In this document: positions 1 through 8,200 of the stretch, piece by piece
Numbering within the stretch: the first letter of the stretch is position 1
Layout: each line of letters starts with the position of its first letter
NCBI GenBank assembly: GCA_043798435.1
Contig: JAZDOR010000014.1
Location: forward strand, 1 to 26,035
Length of the DNA stretch: 26,035 nt
DNA from: JAGUXG01 sp043798435
GTDB taxonomy: Bacteria; UBA9089; UBA9088; JAGUXG01
Reading direction: 5' to 3'
The notes under the pieces: model-generated
Told to the model about the DNA's origin: nothing
Databases searched by the model: none
The model's input: only the letters and a program-made list of their open reading frames with translations
Made by a program: the position numbers and the translations under genes

Positions 1-83
1 AATTCATTGCAAAATGCAAAATTAGCAATTAGCATTTTACAATGATAATTTTGCATTGATAATTGATAATTTTACATTGAATT
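1..83. repeat. AT-rich degenerate tandem repeat
   Basis: Degenerate short units built on AATTAGCA, TTTTGCATT and GATAATT occur head to tail and in partial inversion. No reading frame is supported. The block lies beyond the broken 3' end of the C25 peptidase gene and looks like the non-coding form of the short tandem repeats found elsewhere in the window. Confidence 0.6.
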
Positions 84-139
84 CTCTGTGTCTCCGTGTC
101 TCTGTGGTTAGTCTTTACTTCAGATGAGTAAAGTGTTAC
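84..139 (+). repeat. Dispersed repeat, copy 1 (inverted partner near 25877-25935)
   Basis: This stretch shares a 31-base perfect match (about 97-127), plus flanking matches through GTAAAGTGTTAC-like sequence, with the reverse complement of 25877-25935. The outer part is the degenerate unit TCTCTGTGTCTCCGTG, which resembles the CACAGAG-type repeats elsewhere here. The inner boundary, about position 139, supplies the stop codon that ends the C25 peptidase frame. Confidence 0.8.
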
Positions 140-867
140 GAGGAAACAATAGGTCTTCCATCTGTTACTGAACTACCAAAGGGTGGAATAACCTGGTAGT
201 TTGCATGGCCATCGTGGTTGATTATCCCAACACCATCTTCTATCTGGGCAATAACCCTATCCATTGAGACACCGCCCTCTGACTCATACTCCTTCTCTAC
301 CTGAAAGTAGATGGGGATAAATGAGGCTATCTCCTCCTTTATTACTTTGCAGTCAGAGGTAGCATCTGCTTCATAGGCGATTAACAGTAGATCTAAGAGA
401 TGGCTTGATGTAGGGCTTCCGATATAGGAAATCACCTTATTTACAAAGCCTTCTGTCTCTGTGCCTGTGTTTACAGGTGCACGACCAACATAGACCTCTG
501 GCATCAGGTCAACCTCGTCTGTAAGCTCACCAAAGATATTGTCTTTGTCCCCATCCCAGTCTCCGTCTAAGCAGGAGAAATATAAGTCACAAGGCATATT
601 GGACTCCGTATACTTATCTACTTTTGCATAGACCCCTCTGTATGGCACGACCTCAACATCCCCACCAAGAAGAATGTATTCTGTGCTGTAGTAGGTGTAG
701 TAATCCTTGATGAAGTTTCTTATCTTCTCCTGGTTGTCCCTGCCAGTGTAGTTTGCGTATATCCAGGATGTGGTGGTAATGGTTGCGGTTAGACCTTTCT
801 GTATCTTAGAGTCAATCAAAGGCTGGAATGAGGTTGCCAGGCTTTCATCGGTGATTACCACATATTG

Positions 868-905
868 ATAATTCTGAATTCTGAATTCTGAATTCTGAAT
901 TCTTT
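868..905 (-). repeat. 8-bp tandem repeat inside the C25 frame
   Basis: About four copies of AATTCTGA. On the minus strand they are translated as RIQNSEFRIQN, just before the first strand of the peptidase domain (YQYVVITDE). Nearly the same peptide, RIQNTEFRIQN, is encoded inside alaS. Confidence 0.9.
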
Positions 906-1152
906 TATACGATGAAAGTAAGTCTGGATTTGCTACTAATCCCTTGATTGTCTCCTCATCTTCCCTATAGAACGAAGGTGTAGAAGCTATTTTTGGCTTC
1001 TCTATCTCTATCTCAATCTCTATCTTTTTGTTCCAATAAAGCGCCTTTGAGTCATACTGGGCAGGATAGAGGATGAGAGGCAGGATAGAGTATCCCTTAA
1101 AGTGCTGGATATTGCTAACTTCTGCCACTTCTTCTGGAAATACCCCCATAAA

Positions 1153-1187
1153 GAATTGCGGATCGCGGATTGCGGATTGCGGATCTT
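1153..1187 (-). repeat. 7-bp tandem repeat inside the C25 frame
   Basis: Three to four copies of GCGGATT/GCGGATC, translated as DPQSAIRDPQF in the propeptide-like region of the C25 peptidase. The frame stays open across it. Confidence 0.85.
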
Positions 1188-1515
1188 GAGAAATTGGTAT
1201 TGGCGGAGATACCTCAGGGATAACATATTCCCCTTTTATCTGAACCTTCTCTGGAATGATTTTAATATTCCTGACGGATGAATTGGGTGGGATTAGCAGA
1301 AATATGCTTTTGATAGGAAGTCTTGGTCGGTCTTGAGTGAATGAATCATCACATTCAGCAGAGCTTACAAGGGAGTATGTCCCTTCTTGCTTTATCTCCA
1401 GTGGAGAAAACTCTACCGAGAACCTTATCCTTTCCCCATCAAATACGCTCTGACTCTTAAAACAAAACCCCTGTTCCCCAATCAACAAAAAAACCAATAA
1501 ACCCAATCTCTTCAT

Positions 1516-1551
1516 GCCCTTAAGTATAACAGAAAGGAAGAGGCTTGTCAG
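1516..1551 (-). promoter_or_regulatory. Sigma-70-type promoter of the C25 gene, leaderless
   Basis: Reading the minus strand: CTGACA (1551-1546), a 17-base spacer, then TATACT (1528-1523). Only 7 bases separate the -10 from the ATG at 1515, so transcription should begin at or next to the start codon. There is no room for a ribosome binding site. Confidence 0.65.
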
Positions 1552-1592
1552 TAAAAACTATCACAAGTTGAAGGATTTGTAACAGGTTATTT

Positions 1593-1686
1593 GACACAGA
1601 TTTACACAGATTTTCACTGGTTATTGTGTAGTTAGAATAAAATCAGTGTCCATCAGTGTCTAAAAAAAGGAAATTCCTATACTATT
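1593..1686 (-). repeat. Palindromic repeat, copy A
   Basis: Read on the minus strand it opens with ATAGTATAGGAATTTCC and a T run, then ACACTGATGGACACTGAT. It closes with AAATCTGTGTAAATCTGTGT, so terminal short direct repeats face each other in inverted orientation. The opening block is shared with copy B (3071) and copy C (22561). Copies A and B lie in opposite orientation on either side of the sigma-54 gene. Confidence 0.8.
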
Positions 1687-1931
1687 GAAATAAAAGGAGA
1701 AACACGAAAGCCCGAAAGGTAGAAATTCCGAAAAGGAGAAAAACAGGTTGAACCACAAAGAGCACAAAGGAATAAAAAGCTGTAAGTCACAATATTCTTT
1801 TTTATTTGTTGTCGCTTGATATTAAAGGACTTAAAGTAAACTGTCTTTTCTTCTCTTTTACTATTTCCTAGACAATTAACGGTAATTGTTCCCTATTTCT
1901 CTCAAGCCAACGACACTTTTTAGCTTGATTT

Positions 1932-1949
1932 TTGGCATAATTTTTGCTA
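1932..1949 (+). promoter_or_regulatory. Sigma-54 (-24/-12) promoter of the rpoN-like gene
   Basis: TTGGCATAATTTTTGCTA matches the TGGCAC-N5-TTGC pattern: GG at 1934-1935 and GC at 1946-1947, exactly 10 bases apart. The predicted transcription start, about 12 bases past the GC (near 1959), is only about 3 bases before the ATG at 1962. It implies that sigma-54 transcribes its own gene. Confidence 0.7.
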
Positions 1950-1961
1950 TTATTTAAGGTG

Positions 1962-3017
1962 ATGAAGCTCAGCTTAAGTCTAAAACCTAAGATAAAGCAG
2001 GGGATGCGTATGGGAATGAAGATGAGCCACATCTTATCTATCCCGGATATGGAGTTCAGGGAGTATCTCAGAGAGATTGAGGAGGACCCCATATTTTGCC
2101 TGCTCAAAGAAGAGAAGGTTATCAGAATGAAGGGGTTTCCTAAGGCTGGTATAGCCATGGAGCTTAAAGAGGGCATTCTGCCTGATAGGAGGGAAAGGAG
2201 CATAGAGCCTTTGTTGGAAGAAAATAAGGATGCAGTTGAGTGGATAAAGGGAATTGGGCCCGAAAAATTCAAGAGATACTTCTGGGAGAACGAGGAGATA
2301 CTAAGCCTTGCGGAAATAGAAGAGGAGACAGGGCTCACTCTTTTCCAGATAAAGGCAATCAACTCTTTCATTGATAATTATGAGATAGCTACTCTCACAA
2401 GCCATCCAAAAGAAGAATATAAGACCTACACAAAGATAGCCTCCATTGAAGATGACCTGACCATTGGCTTTTTCTTGCGTGATATGGTCAGGGGTGTATA
2501 TCATATTGATAGAGAAAGGCTTGCTATCCTGAGAGATAGGATGGAGAAAAAACAAAAGAGGCTCACCGAGATAATAAGAAAACTTGAGGAGGTAAATGCA
2601 AGAAAGACAACTATTTATCAGATAATTGAGGGGATTATAGAGTTACAGAGGAAATACATAAAGACAGGGAGGGTAGCAGACCTTGTTGTTCTTACAGAGA
2701 CGGGTCTGGCAGAAAGAATAGGTGTGAACATAAGCTCAGTGAGCAGGGCAATCTATAGAAGAACAGTGGATACCCGATGGGGAGAAAGAAGCCTCAAATT
2801 CTTCTTCCCGAGCAAGAGAAGCAAAATAAAGCTGATCCTGCCGGAGATGGAAGAAGCATCTCTTGTCTCTGATGAAAAGCTCAAGGCTAAGCTTGAGGCA
2901 GATTATGGCATATCCACCTCAAGACGCCAGATAACCTCTTGCCGAAATGAACTGAAGATACCATCTTCAAGGAAAAAATTTAATCCACAGATTTCACAAA
3001 TTAAGAAGATTGTATAG
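1962..3017 (+). CDS. rpoN: Divergent RNA polymerase sigma-54 factor
   Basis: About 351 residues against the usual 400-500. The N-terminus (MKLSLSLKPKIKQGMRMGMK...) aligns with region I of sigma-54, which binds the activator and the -12 element, but many of the usual Gln/Leu positions have changed to Lys/Met. The middle (GIGPEKFKRYFW; FFLRDMVRGVYHIDRERLAIL) corresponds to the core-binding region. The C-terminal part has LAERIGVNISSVSRAIYRR, the conserved helix-turn-helix. The RpoN box, normally ARRTVAKYR, appears as SRRQITSCR, in SDEKLKAKLEADYGISTSRR...ELKIPSSR. The ATG at 1962 is preferred over the upstream TTG at 1944, which lies inside the promoter. The last 12 residues (FNPQISQIKKIV) are encoded by a CACAGATTTCACA-type repeat, not family sequence. 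Context supports the call: a RapZ-domain gene and an NtrC-type activator follow. Confidence 0.8.
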   Translation: MKLSLSLKPKIKQGMRMGMKMSHILSIPDMEFREYLREIEEDPIFCLLKEEKVIRMKGFPKAGIAMELKEGILPDRRERSIEPLLEENKDAVEWIKGIGPEKFKRYFWENEEILSLAEIEEETGLTLFQIKAINSFIDNYEIATLTSHPKEEYKTYTKIASIEDDLTIGFFLRDMVRGVYHIDRERLAILRDRMEKKQKRLTEIIRKLEEVNARKTTIYQIIEGIIELQRKYIKTGRVADLVVLTETGLAERIGVNISSVSRAIYRRTVDTRWGERSLKFFFPSKRSKIKLILPEMEEASLVSDEKLKAKLEADYGISTSRRQITSCRNELKIPSSRKKFNPQISQIKKIV

Positions 3018-3070
3018 ACAGAATAGAGGATCTGTCTAACCAGAGCCCTCACCAAAGAAGAAATACCTTG

Positions 3071-3165
3071 ATAGTATAGGAATTTCCTTTTTTGGACTTT
3101 AGATGAACGCAGATGGACAAGATTTCATAAAATATTATCCTGATAATCTGCGAAGATCTGCGTTC
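3071..3165 (+). repeat. Palindromic repeat, copy B
   Basis: It opens with ATAGTATAGGAATTTCC and a T run, then AGATGAACGCAGATGG. A central TAAAATATTATCCTG follows, and it closes with ATCTGCGAAGATCTGCGTTC. The ends can pair as a long imperfect hairpin. The centre and right end match 22750-22820, the left end matches 22561-22613, and the opening is an inverted match to copy A. Confidence 0.85.
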
Positions 3166-3184
3166 TATTAACTTAATTTTAAGA

Positions 3185-3202
3185 TTGGCATAGATTTTGC
3201 TA
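3185..3202 (+). promoter_or_regulatory. Sigma-54 (-24/-12) promoter of the signalling operon
   Basis: TTGGCATAGATTTTGCTA: GG at 3187-3188, GC at 3199-3200, 10 bases between. It is nearly identical to the promoter at 1932. The predicted start near 3212 leaves about 5 bases before the ATG at 3217, so the message would be almost leaderless. No Shine-Dalgarno site is present. Confidence 0.7.
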
Positions 3203-3216
3203 TAATTAAAAATGAG

Positions 3217-5283
3217 ATGGCTATTAAATTCGTTGTTCTCATAGGGGTATCTGGGGCAGGAAAAGTAGAGGCATCAAAGGGTCTTAATGATATGGGCTTT
3301 TTCTGTGTGGATAACATTCCATTAAGTTTAATTCCTGAGTTTGCAACCCTTTATCGTGATAATAAGGCTAAGATGCCTTGTGTAAGCATGGGTATTGACA
3401 TCCGAGAGGATAGACTGATTGATATCCGTGGGGCAGGCTTCTCTAAAGCCTTCTTCTCTACCCTCTCAAAGATTTCCAGATTAGGGATTGAGCATAAGAT
3501 CATCTTCTTAGATGCCTCAGATGTGATATTAGAAAGGCGGTTTAAGGAGACAGGAAGACCCCATCCATTTGGCAAAGGTGATTTGTTGGATAATATAAGG
3601 CGAGAAAGAAAGCATTTAGAGGAGATAAGAAAAAAGGCTGATCTGGTTGTTGACACATCCGAACTCACCCCTCAAGAACTCCGTCGCCTATTGAAGATGT
3701 GGATAACAAAGCCACAATGGTCTACGATCTCAACTATAGAGAAAGAAGGGATTTTTTTAGATAAAAGAAGAGAAAAGAATACAGAACTATTTCCCTACTA
3801 TTGGGAACAGCTTAAACTCAATAAGACCTCTCCTAAAATGGCATCTGAGTTTTTAAGTCTCTTGACCAATCTTACAGGTCTCAAGATCAAAGAGAGGCTT
3901 TCTTCTGATAGAGAGGTCTGTTTTAAGATTGACATAACCTCTCTGAGGATTCGAATGGAGGAAGCCCTTTTCATTCTGTCATACAATCAGAAAGAATCTC
4001 CTTTAAGAAGAGTAGAGAGCATTCAAAAAAATAGAGACGGCTATAATAGACTATCTTTCCTGATCACCCTTAATGGGTCAGAGGAGCTTAATCGGCAGAA
4101 AGAAGATATTCCCCTTGTTATATTAGATGAAGATAGGCTAAAAAATATATTTTATGCTTATAACCCCAAGAAAGAGCTTATCCATTCCGCAATTGAGTCT
4201 GCAGGTCTCTCTTTCCTTTCTCCTTATAACAGTGTTGGTCTAGCAAAAACCACATTCTATGGTAGAGAGGAAGAGATAAAAGAGATTTTGAGAAGCAGGA
4301 ATAACTATGCCTTAGTGGGTGGAAGGAGGATAGGAAAGACATCCCTGCTCTTTAGGTTGATAAAAGAGATGGAGGAAAAAGGGAATATCAGGCCCATCTT
4401 CATAGACTGCAGCACTTTTGACCAATATCCTGATTTTTTTTCAGAGGTAGGCTACCGTTTTGGTCAAGAGATTAAAGGCTTTTCTGACCTTTCCAGGTAT
4501 ATCAGAAAATCCTATGAGAGCGATCAAAAGATGTTCGTCTTCTTTTTAGATGAGGTTGACAGACTCCTTAATATTGAGAAAAAAAATGGATATGGACTCC
4601 TATCTTTGCTTAGAGAATTGGCTAACTATGGTGCATCTAAATGTATTATGGCGGGATTCAAAGAGCTCTATTATCAAACAAAGAGTATGGACTCACCCCT
4701 ATACAACCTTGTGAAGGTGATAAGACTCTTCTTCTTAGATAAGTCATCTGCGGAGATGCTGATTAGAGAGCCCCTGGAAAATTTGGGGATAAGGTTTGAG
4801 GATTCTATAAAGGATATTAACCACATCCTCAAGCTAACATCCTGCTACCCTTGTTATATCAACCTATTCTGTGAAGGGTTAATTAATGACATGGCAAAGG
4901 GTAAAGGATACCTTGTCTCTGGTGATTTGATTTCTGATGTCTATAGAAAGTCCATGATTGAAGAGATGCTCATTAAAGAATTTGAGGCGAATCTTGACAG
5001 GACTGAACAGATAATTGCCCTTGAATCTGCAGAGACGAAGAGCTTCTGGTTTAAGCCTGAGGAGATATATAAAAGGGTAAGGGAAAAGTTAGGGATTAGA
5101 ATGGACCAGTTTACTGAGGCATTGGATAATCTGGTCCTGACCAACACATTTATCAAGGATAAAGGGTTCTATTCCTTTTCCTTTGGCAGATTTCCAGCCA
5201 TATTAAAAAAAGACATAGAATCCAGAAGAAGGGATTTAGTTAAGGAGGTCATCAATGAAAGAATCGCTGATATCCAAAAATGA
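3217..5283 (+). CDS. RapZ-type P-loop domain fused to a STAND/AAA ATPase
   Basis: 688 residues. Residues 1-165 match the N-terminal nucleotide-binding domain of RapZ: IGVSGAGKVEA P-loop (10-17), MGFFCVDNIP, then IFLDASDVILERRFKETGR and ADLVVDTSELTPQEL. The P-loop Ser/Thr after Lys16 is Val, so phosphate binding may be weakened. The RNA-binding C-terminal half of RapZ is missing. Residues 166-345 are unrecognised. From about 346 comes an ATPase of the STAND/archaeal-type AAA class: TTFYGREEEI, Walker A GGRRIGKTS (Lys374), Walker B FFLDEVD (Asp445), then a winged-helix-like tail. RapZ is usually encoded beside rpoN, as here, and controls an sRNA and amino-sugar synthesis in enterobacteria; that function cannot be assumed for this fusion. 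It heads a five-gene operon and overlaps the next gene by 29 bases. Confidence 0.75.
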   Translation: MAIKFVVLIGVSGAGKVEASKGLNDMGFFCVDNIPLSLIPEFATLYRDNKAKMPCVSMGIDIREDRLIDIRGAGFSKAFFSTLSKISRLGIEHKIIFLDASDVILERRFKETGRPHPFGKGDLLDNIRRERKHLEEIRKKADLVVDTSELTPQELRRLLKMWITKPQWSTISTIEKEGIFLDKRREKNTELFPYYWEQLKLNKTSPKMASEFLSLLTNLTGLKIKERLSSDREVCFKIDITSLRIRMEEALFILSYNQKESPLRRVESIQKNRDGYNRLSFLITLNGSEELNRQKEDIPLVILDEDRLKNIFYAYNPKKELIHSAIESAGLSFLSPYNSVGLAKTTFYGREEEIKEILRSRNNYALVGGRRIGKTSLLFRLIKEMEEKGNIRPIFIDCSTFDQYPDFFSEVGYRFGQEIKGFSDLSRYIRKSYESDQKMFVFFLDEVDRLLNIEKKNGYGLLSLLRELANYGASKCIMAGFKELYYQTKSMDSPLYNLVKVIRLFFLDKSSAEMLIREPLENLGIRFEDSIKDINHILKLTSCYPCYINLFCEGLINDMAKGKGYLVSGDLISDVYRKSMIEEMLIKEFEANLDRTEQIIALESAETKSFWFKPEEIYKRVREKLGIRMDQFTEALDNLVLTNTFIKDKGFYSFSFGRFPAILKKDIESRRRDLVKEVINERIADIQK

Positions 5284-8200
5284 GGAAAAAAGGGAAGGCA
5301 ATCTGTTTGAGTATCAAAGGCCACTCAATCCCTTAAAAGATAGACTTATCTGCATTGAAAGGGAAAGGGAGTTTTCTGAGGTTATTGGGTATATCAGACA
5401 AGGAAGGTATATCGCCTTATTAGGACCAGACAGGATTGGAAAGACAACCTTTATTCTTCAAATGATGGAGAGGCTCAAGGATAAATATGAACCAATCTAT
5501 ATAGACCTGAAAGAGTCTGTCCGTCTTTCTAAAAAAGAGATCTTTCAACATATAGTTCAAACCATTGATAATCAACTCAGAAAGGGTAGATTGCGTCTTG
5601 GCTTTACAGGAGCAAAAATGATTACAACAGGTCATCTCTTCAAACACTTTCTTATCAACTCTATTGTTCCAAAAACAGAAAGTGCCCTAATTTTCTTCTT
5701 TGATGGGATAAATGCCATTTCAGAGGAGATAGCTATGGAGCTTTTAGTCTCTCTAAGAAGCCTTTATATTGACTCCAGTAGGGACCAAAGACTTAAAACC
5801 ATCTCTGTTTTGGTCTCAGGGACAGTCAACCTCCTTGAGCTAACTGTAAGCCAGAAGGCGGAAATCTCTCCCTTCAATATTGCCCAGAATATCCTGATTG
5901 AAGAGTTTAAGAGAGATGAAGTTGAAAGATTTGTTAAAGGGTCTTTTAAATCAATCAACATATACTGCTCCGAAAGGCTCATTGAAAGGCTTTATGGGGA
6001 GACCAGAGGGGACCCATATCTTCTTCAGAAGATATGCTATAAGCTATTGGATAGGCTTCAGAAGAAGGAAGGGGATAGGGAAGGAATCAAAAAATATGGG
6101 GCACCTCAGCAAATAAAGAGAATAATAGAGGAAGAAGAGCTTAATGAGTGCCTCAGAGAGATTATCTCTGAGGATGGATCAATCATCCTTGATAGGGCAA
6201 TAGAGGCAACTAAAGAGAAGGAGATAGCCTCTTTCCTTGAGAACCTCCTTTATGGAAAGGGAGAAATAGGCTTGTCCAGCCTTGTCCCTGGTCTAAAGAG
6301 ATTAGATGTAGCTGGAGTAGTGAGGAAGGAGGAGGGAAGATACATAATACGAAACCCTATCTATGCCGAAATCTTCAAGGGATACTTCACCCAGTCATAT
6401 TTTGGAGAGTCTCATCTAAAGAAGGGGGAGTGGAAGGAGGCAATTGATTGCTTTGGTGATTACTTAAAAGGGATGGAAAACCCAAAGCTCAGGAGCGAGG
6501 CAGAATCCTATCACCTCAAGGCAGGAATGCTTGAAAAGATCTCTGACTCCATCCTCCATAATTTAGACCTTCAAGGTATCTTAAAGATAACCTTAGAAGG
6601 TGTAGCTAAATGCTTTGGTTATGAGATGGGCCTACTTTATCTGGTGAACAAGAAGAAGAACCTATTAGAATGTTGTCAGCAGATAAATCTTGGAAAGATA
6701 GATATACCTTTAGATAGTAGCTCAATCATTGTGAAGGCAGCGAAAGAGAAAAAATCCTTATTTATTGAGCATCTTGAAAAAGAGAATCCCGACCTTGGAA
6801 ATATTCATCTTTCAAGAGGCTCTTTTATAGCTGTGCCTTTGATTGGGGGGAAAAGAGATGTTGTGGGAATAATTGTCCTGGCAAGCCTACTTACTAAGAG
6901 CCACAAAGACTTAGATTTCATCTCCCCATTTGCAGACTATGCTGCCTTAGCCATCCAGAATGCCAGGGTGCATAAGAGACTCAGGACCCTGAATGAGGTC
7001 TCAAGGAAAATAAGCTCTGATACAGATTTGGAAAAGGTTCTTGATCTGATCATAGATAGGGCATTAGAGGTGATTGAAGCATTAAGGGCTTCCTTGTATC
7101 TGATTGAAAGTGACGGATTGATAATGGTAAGGTGCAAAGGATGGAAGGATGAGGGAAGGTTTAGATTAAGTATTGGAGAAGGAGTAGTTGGAAAGGTGGT
7201 AGAGGAGGGAAAGCCCCTGAATATCCCGGATGTAGAGAATGATGAAAGATATAAGAGCTATAGAGAGGTCTTTGATGATACCCGCTCAGAATTAGCTGTC
7301 CCCTTGAAGTCTGAGGGAAGGGTGCTGGGTGTATTATGTATAGATGGTTTGAGCACCAATGCCTTTGATAAAGAGGATGAGGAGTTGCTCTTCACCTTTG
7401 CAGACCTATCTGCCTCAGCCATCCATAAGGCACAGCACCTTCAAGACTTAATGCTACTTTCCAGCATAGAGACAGCCCAGCCCCTTACTGATTTAGAGTC
7501 CTTTTTCAACCCAATGGTAAAAATGGCAACCGAGAGGCTAAAGACTGACATCTGTAGCTTCTTTCTATATGACAAAGAAAGCAAAAAGTTCATTTTGAGG
7601 GCAAGCACAGGTTTCCCAGAAGAAGATATTGGAAAGATAGGTTACCAGAGAGGGGAGGGTCTAACTGGTTTTGTGGCTGAAAAGAAGACGCCTATATTAG
7701 TCAACGATGTCCGTAAAGACCCTCATTGGAAACATAAATATAGTGAAAAGAAAGGGGATATTGTTCCCTCAGAGGAAGAAGAAATACGGGCATTTCTTGG
7801 TGTTCCAGTGATGAATAGAGAGAAAGAGGTGATCGGTCTCTTCACCTCAACAAAGAAACGCTTCTCTGAAAAAGACCAAAATATCTTTACCAAAAGCGAC
7901 CTCAGATTGATAACCATTTTAGCCGTGCAGGTCTCAGTAGCCATTGAGAATATAGAACTGATCAAGGAGAGAGAGGAGAACTTAAAGAGGCTTGCCGAGA
8001 AAGAGAAGGAGGCAGAGCTTGGCGAGATAACCGCTGGCCTTGGCCATGAGCTTGCTAAAATACTTCCCCCATTAAATGGCGCTATCAAGAGAGGGAATAA
8101 GGAATCGGCAGAGAAGATGATGCAGAGATTGAGCAGGATAGGTGAGGAGATGCGGAGATATAGAAAGACAATGGGAGAGTTCAGGTTTTCTTCCTGCATA

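Larger units (their letters stand above)
136..1515 (-). pseudogene. Gingipain-type C25 cysteine peptidase, 3'-truncated
   Basis: 459 residues. An N-terminal hydrophobic segment (MKRLGLLVFLLIGEQGFCF) is a likely signal peptide, so the product is exported. A propeptide-like region with RPRLPIKSIFLLIP follows. The peptidase domain starts near YVVITDESL; blocks typical of C25 include YILLGGDVEVVPYRG, MPCDLYFSCLDGDWDGD and PEVYVGRAPV. The catalytic histidine region is present (GVGIINHDGHANYQ), but the frame stops 20-odd residues later, before the downstream catalytic cysteine this family requires. The stop lies exactly where a dispersed repeat begins (84-139), so the gene was probably cut by a repeat-associated rearrangement and encodes an inactive or unfinished enzyme. 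Two short tandem repeats also sit inside the frame (about 868-905 and 1153-1187) without breaking it. Promoter evidence supports the start at 1515. Family assignment is strong; inactivity is inferred. Confidence 0.8.
1516..1943. other. 428-bp gap between divergent genes
   Basis: The gap holds the leaderless C25 promoter, palindromic repeat copy A, and low-complexity blocks of the ACACGAAAG/CCGAAAGG and ACCACAAAGAGCACAAAGG type (about 1697-1775). At its end is a sigma-54 promoter. I see no gene or RNA in it. Confidence 0.6.

Noticed and set aside
1944..1961. TTG start for the sigma-54 gene, six codons upstream
   Set aside because: It lies inside the -12 part of the sigma-54 promoter, and the family's region I begins at the ATG at 1962.
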